A stretch of DNA of 64,000 nucleotides from Kosakonia oryzendophytica (GTDB lineage: Bacteria > Pseudomonadota > Gammaproteobacteria > Enterobacterales > Enterobacteriaceae): NCBI RefSeq assembly GCF_900094925.1, contig NZ_FMAY01000006.1, positions 186,001 through 250,000 on the forward strand, read 5' to 3'. The position numbers and the translations under genes were made by a program. Below are positions 16,218 to 26,159 of this stretch, piece by piece (the stretch's first letter is position 1; each line of letters starts with the position of its first letter). The notes beneath the pieces were generated by a model. The model searched no databases. It saw nothing but the letters and a program-made list of their open reading frames with translations, and was not told the DNA's origin.

Positions 16218-17618
16218 TCAGGGTGAACAGGAATCGTTAATGGTCTGCTGCGCCTCGTTAATCGTCTCATAGCCCTGATCTTCCATCTGTTTCCAGGTCG
16301 GGCGGACTTTACAGGCCTGCGCAACACGAACGGCGATTTCCCCCAGCAGTTTGACGCCTTTACCGGAGGAACAAATCCCGGCGTCTGGTGACTGCGCCTG
16401 TGCGCCTATCTTCTCTGCCGCTTCAGCGCCTTTGCGCTCAGCGGTATCACAATCGCCACTCAGGTCGATAGCCATCGCTTCGGCGGAGAGCGCCGGGCGG
16501 GCACCACCAGAACCGCCACCGCTGCTGCCTGCAGAAGAAGCACCGGCGCCGGACGACGCAGAGGGCGAATAACTGCTCTCACTGCTGCTGTTAGCGGCCA
16601 GCGCGGCCTGGTTGAGCGAGTTACCGACGGCCTGAGACACGCTGCCGCCAGAGGCATGCGCAACGATGGCGCTGCTGGCGACACCCGTCACCGCATTGAC
16701 CAGCGTATCGACCTGCGATGGCTGCTGCGCTTCTTGCTGCGCAGCCTGAGCGCGCTCGGTTTCCGCCTGAGCCTGCTGCGCAGCGTATTGCTGGTTACTG
16801 ACCTCCGTTTTATGGCGCGTACCCGCCAGCGCGGCCGTCACGTCAGACAGGTCACCAAAGCCTTTCTTCTTCAGAATGGCCGCCACGTCGCGGAGTTTAT
16901 TGCTGTCGGCGACAACGCGATGGCCCTCATCCACACCGCCCCATGCGCTGTTTAGCGTGGACCACTGTGTCCCCAGGCGGCTGGCGAGTTTATTATTTTT
17001 CAGGTCCCGCGCCAGGTTTATTGCTGCGGTATACATATCACCGCTTGCCAGCGGCGTCAGGTTCAGCGCGGTGACGAATTTATCCAGCAACGTTTTGGAG
17101 CCATCGCCTATTTCGCTATGGGTTTTGTAAGAGGACGCATACAGGTAATTCGCATGCGCAGCGCCTAATTCACGGGCATAACGTGTTACCAGCGTCTCGT
17201 AACTCGTCAGGGTACTGATAGCCTGCGTTTTATTACTGCTCGCTTGCTGTTTTGCCAGCCCACTATAGTACTGATATTGCATGAGAAGATGATAAAAATA
17301 GTCTTTAGTATCGCTGGCTGCGAATTGCTGTTCAGTGAATTTAATGAGATTTGCATAATCTTTATCATCATAGAGTTTTTTTAATAATCCATTATCGTAA
17401 TCCATAACTGCACTGGTAACTTTATATTCCGTCTGGCTGGAATAGCAAAGTTGCAGCATTAACTGGCGATTATTCAGGTAGGCATCGTAGTTTTTATTAT
17501 TAATGGCATTTTGCCCGGCGGTGAAGGCATTATTACAGGCTGTGTTGTCATAGGATGCGCAGCCTGATAAAAGCAGTGCGCAGCCAGCAACCACAATGGA
17601 TGCTTTCAGTGCTATCAT
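16218..17618 (-). CDS. large secreted lipoprotein of unknown function (466 aa)
   Basis: The N-terminus is a lipoprotein signal peptide with lipobox LSGC, so Cys20 should be acylated; residue +2 is Ala, which favours outer-membrane sorting. About residues 30-270 are helical and repeat-like (TPR-type feel: YYSGLAKQQASS, ALNLTPLASGDMYTAAINLA). A Gln/Ala-rich coiled-coil stretch follows near 275-300, then a Ser/Gly-rich low-complexity linker (near 345-375), and finally a compact C-terminal domain with several Cys (DLSGDCDTAERKG, DAGICSSGKG, ARVAQACKV is not exact but VAQACKVRPTW is). I do not recognise the family. Confidence 0.8.
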   Translation of the reverse strand: MIALKASIVVAGCALLLSGCASYDNTACNNAFTAGQNAINNKNYDAYLNNRQLMLQLCYSSQTEYKVTSAVMDYDNGLLKKLYDDKDYANLIKFTEQQFAASDTKDYFYHLLMQYQYYSGLAKQQASSNKTQAISTLTSYETLVTRYARELGAAHANYLYASSYKTHSEIGDGSKTLLDKFVTALNLTPLASGDMYTAAINLARDLKNNKLASRLGTQWSTLNSAWGGVDEGHRVVADSNKLRDVAAILKKKGFGDLSDVTAALAGTRHKTEVSNQQYAAQQAQAETERAQAAQQEAQQPSQVDTLVNAVTGVASSAIVAHASGGSVSQAVGNSLNQAALAANSSSESSYSPSASSGAGASSAGSSGGGSGGARPALSAEAMAIDLSGDCDTAERKGAEAAEKIGAQAQSPDAGICSSGKGVKLLGEIAVRVAQACKVRPTWKQMEDQGYETINEAQQTINDSCSP

Positions 17619-17977
17619 GGAGTTAACCTCGAACTATCATTATTTGTTTTTACTATTTGGCTAATAATTGCTGTGATAAGGAATAGATAAATTCAGGTTG
17701 CAGGTGGGCCTTCTTAAAAAAATAGATAACGGAATTATACGAATAAAATTACATATTTGTTATATATTAGAAATATCTTGTTACTAATATTGTTGCCAAG
17801 CGTTATATTTACCCAATGAAACTATATAGTTAGCGAAACGTATAACTTTTCAATAAAAGAAAAACGCAAAAATGCGTGGATCCTTCGTCATCAGGGACTG
17901 ACGGCGCGGTTGCCTCCCCATATACTGTCAAAAACAAGACGTTAACAGTAATTTCATTAATACAGACAGGGTAAGGG
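17619..17977. other. divergent intergenic region (359 bp)
   Basis: AT-rich DNA lies between the lipoprotein gene (leftward) and the AEC transporter gene (rightward). It should hold both promoters; several TATAAT-like hexamers are possible in the AT-rich centre, but I cannot single out one with a good -35. A small GCG-loop-CGC hairpin occurs near 17866. No ORF or RNA gene is apparent. Confidence 0.6.
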
Positions 17978-18955
17978 ATGGACACGGCGGAATTTTTCGG
18001 GCAACTCGCGCAGCAACTGCTCCTCTCTGCGCCGCTCTTTTTACTGATTGCACTGGGGTATGGCTTAGGCCGCTTTGCCGGTTGGCCGGAGTCGGTCAAC
18101 GAGGGGTTAAATCGCTTCTGCTTTAACGTGGCGATTCCTTGCATGTTGTTCAAAGTCATGAGTAAGTTTTATCAAAGTCCGCCGGTGGATATGCGGCTGC
18201 TGATCGCCTATTTCGGCAGTTGCCTGGTCATCTATGTTATTGGCCGCGTGCTGGCGAAAAATGTGTTCCACCTGGACGCAATTTCCGGCTCGGTGTTTGG
18301 CCTGGGCGGCATCTTTTCTAACAACGTCATGCTCGGTATTCCGGTGGCTGTCATCCTGCTTGGTCAGGCGAGTCTCGCGTCGGTCGCGCTGGTGCTGGTC
18401 TTTAACAGCCTGATCTTGTGGACGTTGGTGACCGTCTCTGTCGAATGGGCACAAAACGGCAGTTTCTCGGTGCGTGGGATCGGCAAGACGCTCATAAGCG
18501 TACTGCGCAACCCGATCATTATTGGCATCTTTACTGGCTTTTTCTGGAGTTTTGCGCTTCGTCGCCCGCTGCCGCAGTTTTTTGATAGTCCGGTCAGCAT
18601 GGTAGCGCAGGTTGCCGCGCCGTTAACGCTGATCACGCTTGGCATGAGCCTCTCGCGCTATCACATTCGCAAAGGCCTGCGCGAGAGTAGCGCAATCTGT
18701 TTGCTTAAACTGCTGTTGATGCCAGGGCTTATCTGGGCTGCTGCGTATCTGCTCCATTTGCCGCGCGCGGAAAGTCAGGTGGTGGTGCTGTTAGGGTCAA
18801 TGGCGGTAGGGGTAAATGTCTATCTGATGGCGCAAAAATTTCAGGTGCTGCAAGGAGCGACCGCGACCAGTATGCTGTTGTCCACTCTCTTTTCGACGGT
18901 GACCACGCCGCTATTTATGATCCTGATGGGGCATTTTTACCCCGACTGGCCCTGA
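17978..18955 (+). CDS. AEC-family (auxin efflux carrier-like) permease (325 aa)
   Basis: An inner-membrane protein with about 9-10 hydrophobic segments in two halves, as in the AEC family of secondary carriers for small carboxylates or amino acids. Family-type features are the first-half LNRFCFNVAIPCMLFKVM, the FSNNVMLGIPV segment (the conserved N-x-x-x-G-x-P core) and the second-half ITLGMSLSRYHIRKG and AVGVNVYLMAQ segments. AGGG lies about 8 bases before the ATG. Substrate unknown. It converges with the SDR gene 16 bases downstream. Confidence 0.85.
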   Translation: MDTAEFFGQLAQQLLLSAPLFLLIALGYGLGRFAGWPESVNEGLNRFCFNVAIPCMLFKVMSKFYQSPPVDMRLLIAYFGSCLVIYVIGRVLAKNVFHLDAISGSVFGLGGIFSNNVMLGIPVAVILLGQASLASVALVLVFNSLILWTLVTVSVEWAQNGSFSVRGIGKTLISVLRNPIIIGIFTGFFWSFALRRPLPQFFDSPVSMVAQVAAPLTLITLGMSLSRYHIRKGLRESSAICLLKLLLMPGLIWAAAYLLHLPRAESQVVVLLGSMAVGVNVYLMAQKFQVLQGATATSMLLSTLFSTVTTPLFMILMGHFYPDWP

Positions 18956-18971
18956 GGCCAGCCGGAACCGG

Positions 18972-19766
18972 TCAGACAATATCGTCAACCACGCCGCCGT
19001 CCACGCGCAGCGCCGCGCCGGAGGTGGCGGAAGCCTGTTGCGAGCAGACATACACCACCATATTTGCTACCTCTTCAACCGTGGCGGCGCGCTGGATAAC
19101 CGAACTCGGGCGATGGGCCATCACAAACTCTTTCGCCAGCGTTTCCAGCGTTTTGCCGGTTTTTTCGATTTCCTCTTTCATCATCTCCGCAAAGCCGTCG
19201 GACATGGTTGGCCCCGGCAAGACGCTGTTGACGGTCACGCCGCTGCCGGCGACAAATTTTGCCAGCCCGCGTGCCAGCGACAGCTGCGCCGTCTTGGTCA
19301 CGCCATAGTGGATCATGTCCGCCGGGATATTCAGCGCCGATTCAGACGAGATAAATACCACGCGTCCCCACTGTTTTTTCACCATCGCCGGGAGTAACGC
19401 GCGGGAGAGGCGTACGCCAGACATCACATTGGTCTGCCAGTAATTTTCCCAGGTTTCATCGTCGGTGGCGTAAAAATCCTGCGGGCCGTAAATCCCGGCG
19501 TTATTCACCAGAATGTCCACGTCACCCGCCGCGTTGAGCAAGGCCTCCACGCCCTGTGCTGTGCCCAAATCGGCAATAGCCGTGTGCAATGTGGCGTCCG
19601 GTAGTTCTTTCTCCAGCGCGGCTTTTGCTTTACGGGTCGAGGCGTCGCTTCGCCCGTTGAGGATCACCGTCGCGCCGCTTTCCGCCAGCCCTTTGGCAAT
19701 CGCAAAACCAATGCCGCCCGTTGACGCCGTCACCAGCGCCACTTTTCCGCTGAGATCAATCTTCAT
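18972..19766 (-). CDS. short-chain dehydrogenase/reductase (SDR, 264 aa)
   Basis: I chose ATG 19766 (MKIDLSGKVALVTAS) because AGGAG precedes it; the frame extends to 19838 without a site. Classical SDR motifs are present: TASTGGIG at residues 13-20 for the dinucleotide, NNAG, and the catalytic Ser with Y-x-x-x-K in HYGVTKTAQL. The C-terminus ends in ALRVDGGVVDDIV, typical of FabG-like SDRs. Cofactor is probably NADP(H); substrate unknown. It is transcribed away from the ABC importer operon, with a 224-base shared upstream region. Confidence 0.87.
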   Translation of the reverse strand: MKIDLSGKVALVTASTGGIGFAIAKGLAESGATVILNGRSDASTRKAKAALEKELPDATLHTAIADLGTAQGVEALLNAAGDVDILVNNAGIYGPQDFYATDDETWENYWQTNVMSGVRLSRALLPAMVKKQWGRVVFISSESALNIPADMIHYGVTKTAQLSLARGLAKFVAGSGVTVNSVLPGPTMSDGFAEMMKEEIEKTGKTLETLAKEFVMAHRPSSVIQRAATVEEVANMVVYVCSQQASATSGAALRVDGGVVDDIV

Positions 19767-19990
19767 CGTCTGCTCCTGATGTGAGGGATTTAACCAATGG
19801 ATCAAGGCTAGCACCTGAGCGAGAGCGCGCATTGCCAATTGTTGCCTGATTACGCGTGCGCACTGGCTTATGCAATTTGCAGCATTGCTTTTCTGGTTTT
19901 ATTGCTTCCCTCGTTTTCACTGCTCTAACAGAATGGAATTCACACAATATATTTGGCAGTTATTTTCTTTTTCAGGGGACAGACCACAAT

Positions 19991-20884
19991 ATGAATAAAT
20001 ACGGCGTATTCTCCATTCTCCTCGCAATAAGTGGCGTGCAACAGGTTAATGCCGCTGAACAGAGCGTTCCGGCGCAAACCACGTTTACTATTGCGGCAGA
20101 TGCGTCGCTAAAAGCGAAATTACCGCAGGAGGTCATCCAGCGCGGTTATATTATTGCGGGCACCAACCCAAATACGCCGCCAACAACGTTTTATCAGGAA
20201 GATAATAAAACGCTGGCCGGGCGCGAAATCGATATTATGACCGCGGTTGCCGAACGCCTCGGCGTGAAAGTGCAGTGGCACGATACCGGCGGTTTCGACA
20301 ATATTATTCCGGGGCTGAAATCCGGCCGCTACGATGTGGCGCTCGCCAACATTAATGCCACCCAAAAGCGCCTGGAACAGGTGGATTTCGTCAGCTATTA
20401 CGATGCGTCCCGCCTTGGCATTATCTCCCGTCAGGATGCAAACATTCCCGCCTTTACCGAACTGACGCAGGTGTGCGGCAAAGAGATTGGCGCAGGTGCG
20501 GGCACCACGCAAATCAACCGTCTGAACGAAGGCAGCAAAGCGTGTGAAGCACAGGGTAAAGCGCCGATTAAAATCGCCGTCTTCCCGGACCGTCCGGCAG
20601 GTGTACAGGCGGTGGTCAGCGGGCGCGTACCGATGTTCTTTGGCCCCTATGAAGGCCTGACCTGGCAGGTCAGCAAAGTGAAACCGCTGACCATGAGCGG
20701 GCAAATCAGCGTTAACGATGCACCGGTATCTATCGCTTTCCCGAAAGGCTCCGGGCTGGAAGAGGCCGTACAGGCTGCCCTCAACTCCCTGATCAAAGAT
20801 GGCTCTTACCAGAAGATCCTCGACCACTGGTCGATTGGTTTCGGCGCGGTAAAAGAGTCCAAACGTAACGAAGAGATTTTCTGA
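19991..20884 (+). CDS. amino-acid ABC transporter substrate-binding protein (297 aa)
   Basis: ATG 19991 starts a clear Sec signal peptide (MNKYGVFSILLAISG, cleavage near VNAA); the longer frame from 19856 has no function for its extra residues. The mature protein is a solute-binding family 3 (polar amino acid) type, with GREIDIMTAVAERLGVKVQ and KSGRYDVALANINATQKR as typical ligand-lobe motifs. Its TGA overlaps the permease ATG. In context I infer an S-substituted amino acid such as S-(2-succino)cysteine as ligand, but the pocket cannot be read from sequence alone. Confidence 0.88.
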   Translation: MNKYGVFSILLAISGVQQVNAAEQSVPAQTTFTIAADASLKAKLPQEVIQRGYIIAGTNPNTPPTTFYQEDNKTLAGREIDIMTAVAERLGVKVQWHDTGGFDNIIPGLKSGRYDVALANINATQKRLEQVDFVSYYDASRLGIISRQDANIPAFTELTQVCGKEIGAGAGTTQINRLNEGSKACEAQGKAPIKIAVFPDRPAGVQAVVSGRVPMFFGPYEGLTWQVSKVKPLTMSGQISVNDAPVSIAFPKGSGLEEAVQAALNSLIKDGSYQKILDHWSIGFGAVKESKRNEEIF

Positions 20885-21802
20885 TGGCGCACACCACTCC
20901 TTCACCCTCGCAGGACGCTTTGCGCATTGTCGGTAAACGCTACTACGGGCGCTGGTTCAGCGCCCTGTTCGTTTTACTGCTGCTGGCAGGCTTGCTGCAT
21001 TCCATTTTCAACAACCCGCGTTTTGAGTGGGGCGTGGTGGCGCAAAGCTTCACCGAAGACTCCATCATCAGCGGCGTGGTGATGACCCTGCAACTGACCG
21101 CCATTTCCGTCGTGCTGGGCTTTGCGGGCGGCACCGTGCTGGCGTTGATGCGCCTGTCATCGAACCCGGTGCTGGTGGCGGTAAGTTGGGGATATACGTG
21201 GTTTTTCCGCGGCGTGCCGATGCTGGTGCAGCTTTTCCTCTGGTACAACGTGGCGGCGCTTTATCCAACCATCGCCATTAGCCTGCCGGGGCTGGGGGAG
21301 CTTTACAGTTCTCCGGCGAACGCGTTGATAAGCCCCTTTAGCGCAGCGGTGATCGCGCTGGTGATGCACCAGTCCGCCTATGCGGCGGAGATCATCCGTG
21401 CGGGCATCCAGAGCGTTGGGAATGGGCAACTGGAAGCTGCGCGGGCACTTGGCTATTCGCGCGGGCAGATTCTCCGCTATACCGTTTTACCGCAGGCGAT
21501 GCGCGCTATCCTGCCGCCCGCCGGTAACGAGGTGATTGGTCAACTGAAGACCACGGCGGTGGTGTCGGTTATCTCATTACAGGATGTGCTCTACTCGGCG
21601 CAAATTATCTATCAACGCACCTATGAAGTGATCCCCCTGCTGCTGGTCGCCACGCTGTGGTACCTGCTGCTGACGTCCGTACTGTCGGTCGGGCAGTTCT
21701 ATGTCGAACGCTACTTCTCCCGGGGTGTAAAGCGCGTTGAAGCCAAAGTCTGGTTTGCCCGCAGGCTGCCGGTGTATCTGTTTAACGCCAGGAGAGTGAG
21801 TA

Positions 21803-21810
<8 letters not shown>
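20884..21810 (+). CDS. amino-acid ABC transporter permease (308 aa)
   Basis: Inner-membrane permease of the HisM/GlnP type with about five to six hydrophobic segments. The cytoplasmic EAA loop reads AIIRAG-like: SAYAAEIIRAGIQSV, then GQLEAARALGYSRGQ and VLPQAMRAILPP. An unusually long N-terminal hydrophilic leader (about 25 residues) precedes the first segment. The start overlaps the stop of the binding protein (TGATG) and the end overlaps the ATPase by 8 bases, so the importer is translated as a unit. Confidence 0.9.
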
Positions 21811-22564
<754 letters not shown>

Positions 22565-22565
22565 T

Positions 22566-24860
22566 ATGCCGCCCGTGACGCACAGCTCCCACTGGGGAGC
22601 GTTTACTGCCACCCCGGCGGGGGATGAACTGCACATTACGCCCTTTGCTGGCGATCCCGATCCCAGCCCGTTGCTGGACAATTTTACCGATGTGCTGCGC
22701 CACCCGGCGCGCGTGACCAGGCCGATGGTACGCAAAGGCTGGCTGGAGCAGGGGCCAGGCCCGGACGCGCGGCGCGGGGCCGATGAGTACATTGCCATTA
22801 GCTGGGCGCAGGCGCTGGATCTGGCGGCAAACGAACTGCAACGCGTGGCGGATAGCTTTGGCCCGCAAGCGGTGTTTGGCGGTTCGTATGGCTGGTCCAG
22901 CGCCGGGCGCTTCCACCATGCGCAGAGCCAGGTGCACCGTTTTCTGAACACCACCATCGGCGGTTATGTTCGCTCGGTATGGTCATACAGTTCTGCGGCG
23001 GCCAGCGTGATCCTGCCGCACATTGCTGCCTCGCAGGATGAGATTTCCCGGCGCGGTGTGAGCTGGCGTGAGATTGCCGAACACAGCGAGATAGTGCTCT
23101 CTTTTGGCGGTCTGGCGCTGAAAAATTCCCAGGTCGCCAGCGGCGGCATGAGCGAACACACCGAGCGCGGGTATATGCGCCAGGCTGCCGAACGCGGCGC
23201 GCAATTTATCTCCATCAGCCCATTGCGCCATGACTTGCCGGATGAAGCCGCCGGGGAGTGGATACCGGTGCGCCCGGGTACTGATGCGGCATTAATGCTG
23301 GCGCTCTTGCACACCTTATGGCGACACGGGCTGAGTGATGAAGATTTTCTGGCGCGTTACTGCACCGGCTGGCCAACGCTGGTTGCCTCCCTCAATGGTA
23401 CGCAGGATGGCACGGTGCGGGATGCCGCCTGGGCGGAAGCCATTTGCGGCGTGCCTGCCGCACACATTGTTGCGCTGGCGCAGCGCCTGCACGGTAAGCG
23501 CGTGGTGGTCACGGTCGCCCATTCGTTACAACGTGCGCAGCACGGCGAGCAGCCGGTGTGGCTGGGCATGGTGCTGGCCGCGGCGTTGGGGCAACCCGGT
23601 CTGCCCGGCGGCGGCTATGCCTATGCGCTGGGGGCGCTGGGTCACTACGGGAAAGCGTTTAACCGCGTCTCTTTCCCCTCGCTGCCGCAGGGCAACAATG
23701 GCGTTGACGAGTTTATTCCGGTCGCGCGTATCGCCGATATGCTGCTCAACACTGGCGCGCCCTTTGATTTTAACGGCCAGCGCCGCCGCTATCCGCACAT
23801 TAAGCTGGCGTGGTGGGCGGGCGGTAACCCCTTCCATCATCACCAGGATCTGGCGCGGTTGCGCCACGCGTTTTGTCAACTGGATACGCTGATTGTCCAC
23901 GAACACAGCCTGACGGCGACCGCGCGTCATGCGGATCTGATCTTACCCGCCACCATGACGCTGGAGCGCGAAGACGTGGGCGGCGCGCCAACGGACAGAC
24001 ACCTGTTCGCCATGCACCCGGTGGCTGAACCGTGGGGCGACGCGCGGGATGATTTTGCTATTTTCCGGGATATTGCCGCCCGATTGGGGCGTGAAGAGGC
24101 GTTTACCGAAGGGCGTACGGTGCGTGAGTGGTTACAACATCTGTACGGGCAGATGCAGGAAAAACTGGCGCAGGAAGGGGTGAAAACACCCGATTTCGAC
24201 CGCTTCTGGCAGCAGGGCGTGTTGACGCTGCCGCAGGTGGACGATGGCGGGCGCATGATGCGCCGTTTTCGTGATGATCCCGATGCGCACCCCTTACCGA
24301 CGCCGGATGGCAAAATCCAGATCTATTCGGCGACCATCGCCAGTTTCAACTATGCTGATTGCCCCGGTCACCCGGTGTGGCTGACGCCGGACGAACAACC
24401 CGACGCGCAGCATCCGCTGTGGCTGATTGCCAATCAACCCGCCACCCGCCTGCACAGTCAGCTCGACTACGGGCGACACAGTGCACGGCATAAACAGCAG
24501 GGTAAAGAGGTGTGCATGATGCATCCGACCGACGCCGCTGCGCGCGGTATTACCGAAGGGGCGATGATTATGTTGCATAACCTGCGCGGTGCCGTGCTGG
24601 CGGCGGTGACTTTGTCGGAGAACATCATGCCCGGCGTGGTGCAACTGCCGACCGGTGCCTGGTACGATCCGGTGGACCCGCTGGCTGCGCGTCCACTGTG
24701 TCGTCATGGTAACCCCAACGTTCTGACGCGCGACATCGGTACCTCTTCGCTGGGGCAAGGGTGCAGCGGGCAGATCACTGTCGTTCAGGTGTCTCTGTTT
24801 ACCGGCGATGTCGGCGAGGTGCAGGCTTTTGTGCCCCTAAACCAGCAAGAGCGCCTGTAG
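22566..24860 (+). CDS. BisC-like molybdopterin (bis-MGD) S/N-oxide reductase, cytoplasmic (764 aa)
   Basis: The protein aligns by eye along its length with biotin/methionine sulfoxide reductase BisC: RPMVRKGWL, GGSYGWSSAGRFHHAQSQ (a Ser here is the usual molybdenum ligand), AWWAGGNPFHHHQD, ADLILPATMTLER and the C-terminal HSQLDYGRHS and NVLTRDIGTSSLGQG. Length (764) is close to BisC (777). No Tat signal and no N-terminal Fe-S Cys cluster are present, so it should act in the cytoplasm. It starts one base after the ATPase stop. In context it may reduce S-oxides of the imported thioether. Its last 24 bases overlap the end of the converging MmgE/PrpD gene. Confidence 0.88.
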   Translation: MPPVTHSSHWGAFTATPAGDELHITPFAGDPDPSPLLDNFTDVLRHPARVTRPMVRKGWLEQGPGPDARRGADEYIAISWAQALDLAANELQRVADSFGPQAVFGGSYGWSSAGRFHHAQSQVHRFLNTTIGGYVRSVWSYSSAAASVILPHIAASQDEISRRGVSWREIAEHSEIVLSFGGLALKNSQVASGGMSEHTERGYMRQAAERGAQFISISPLRHDLPDEAAGEWIPVRPGTDAALMLALLHTLWRHGLSDEDFLARYCTGWPTLVASLNGTQDGTVRDAAWAEAICGVPAAHIVALAQRLHGKRVVVTVAHSLQRAQHGEQPVWLGMVLAAALGQPGLPGGGYAYALGALGHYGKAFNRVSFPSLPQGNNGVDEFIPVARIADMLLNTGAPFDFNGQRRRYPHIKLAWWAGGNPFHHHQDLARLRHAFCQLDTLIVHEHSLTATARHADLILPATMTLEREDVGGAPTDRHLFAMHPVAEPWGDARDDFAIFRDIAARLGREEAFTEGRTVREWLQHLYGQMQEKLAQEGVKTPDFDRFWQQGVLTLPQVDDGGRMMRRFRDDPDAHPLPTPDGKIQIYSATIASFNYADCPGHPVWLTPDEQPDAQHPLWLIANQPATRLHSQLDYGRHSARHKQQGKEVCMMHPTDAAARGITEGAMIMLHNLRGAVLAAVTLSENIMPGVVQLPTGAWYDPVDPLAARPLCRHGNPNVLTRDIGTSSLGQGCSGQITVVQVSLFTGDVGEVQAFVPLNQQERL

Positions 24861-26159
24861 GGTACGCAGCGCCTGGGCGCTCTCCAGACGGGTCAGCGTA
24901 AGCCAGCCATTGCGGGTGGCGTCATCCGCTTGTGGCAGGCAGCGGTGTAGTTTCTCCGCTAAATCCACGCCTTTTGCCAGCAGCATCTGGCGTGTGGCTT
25001 CGGTTTCCAGTATCACTCCGGCGCGGGTGGTTACGCGAAGGCGATGAAAACGCGCAGCCGGGTTGAGCGCGTCCGGCGGCGCGTTGTGATCCGGCGTACG
25101 CACGACGCGTGCCGCCAGCGCGGCGGTAGCCGGTTTGACATTGCCGGGGGCGAAACTGCTCAACGGCAAATCATTGTCCAGTAAGCATTCGGCGATCACA
25201 TATTCAAGGCTGAAACGGGCTTCAACGCCATTGGTCGGGGTATGAATAAATGCCGCCACATCGCCGCCGGGCGGAAACGCCACCTCAATCCGCTCCACAT
25301 CGTGGTGTAACTGCGCAATGGAAAACCCTGCCGCCAGCCATTTCTCACGTAGCGTCAGTGCCGCCAGCGCAGCGCCGTGGGTGCCGCTACAGGTCGGCCA
25401 GGGCTTAAACTCCAGCCCTGGTGTAACAATGCGCCACGGCGCGCCCCAGCATTCAGTGAGCAACGCCGGGCGGGCAGTCGTGGGGCTATAAGCGGCGAGA
25501 AAACTCTCCAGCGCGCCGGTTGTTTGCGCGCTGACGCCATGCTGCGTCAGTTGTACGGCGGTGACCGCCGCCCGTGCCGCCAGCCCGGCATGCAGCGGTT
25601 TGATATCCGAACCGAACTGCACGCGTAATCCGGCAGCCTGAGTGGCGGCAATGGCGAGGATATTCGCGGTTTGCGCAGGATCCGCCTTCACCAGACGGGC
25701 GCAGGCCGCCGCTGCTGCCAGCACGCCGAGGGTGCTGGTGTTGTGAAAGCCCTGCACATAATGACCGCTGCCGACCGCCAGACCCAGGCGGCCTGCCATT
25801 TCCACACCCAGCGCAAAGGCATCGAGAAACTGCGTCGGTTCAATGATGGCGCTCTCTGCCGACAGCGCCAGCAACGCCGGGAGGATGACCGTCCCGACAT
25901 GCCCGCGAAAATCCGGATGAAAATCATCGAAATCCAGCGCATGTCCGCTGTAGCCAAGACGCAGCGCGCGAGACTGCGCGTCCTGCCCCGGCCAGATTTG
26001 GCGCAATGACGCTAAGGTAGCGTCAGGTAACGCGCCGTTCACCACCGGCAAGGCGACGGCGAAAAAGTCGAGCACACCGCGCCGCGCCTGTTCACGGGCG
26101 GCGTCATCCGGCTGCGTGTCGACAATCAGCCGGGCGACAGCCTGGGTGATATCGCTCAT
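24837..26159 (-). CDS. MmgE/PrpD family protein (440 aa)
   Basis: ATG 26159 (MSDITQAVARLIVDTQ) overlaps the stop of the upstream M20 gene (ATGA), which decides the start over the longer frame to 26204. Family features are GYSGHALDFDDFHPDFRGHVG, HNTSTLGVLAAAAACARL, QFGSDIKPLHAG and the C-terminal swivelling domain with RFSLEYVIAECLL. The family includes 2-methylcitrate dehydratase and itaconate-type enzymes. In Bacillus the equivalent gene, yxeQ, belongs to the S-(2-succino)cysteine operon, where its role is unclear to me. Last gene of the four-gene minus-strand operon. Confidence 0.87.
   Translation of the reverse strand: MSDITQAVARLIVDTQPDDAAREQARRGVLDFFAVALPVVNGALPDATLASLRQIWPGQDAQSRALRLGYSGHALDFDDFHPDFRGHVGTVILPALLALSAESAIIEPTQFLDAFALGVEMAGRLGLAVGSGHYVQGFHNTSTLGVLAAAAACARLVKADPAQTANILAIAATQAAGLRVQFGSDIKPLHAGLAARAAVTAVQLTQHGVSAQTTGALESFLAAYSPTTARPALLTECWGAPWRIVTPGLEFKPWPTCSGTHGAALAALTLREKWLAAGFSIAQLHHDVERIEVAFPPGGDVAAFIHTPTNGVEARFSLEYVIAECLLDNDLPLSSFAPGNVKPATAALAARVVRTPDHNAPPDALNPAARFHRLRVTTRAGVILETEATRQMLLAKGVDLAEKLHRCLPQADDATRNGWLTLTRLESAQALRTLQALLLV

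Noticed and set aside
20120-20905. 261-codon open frame on the - strand
   Set aside because: It lies opposite the binding-protein gene, has no ribosome binding site and reads as a GC-rich shadow frame.
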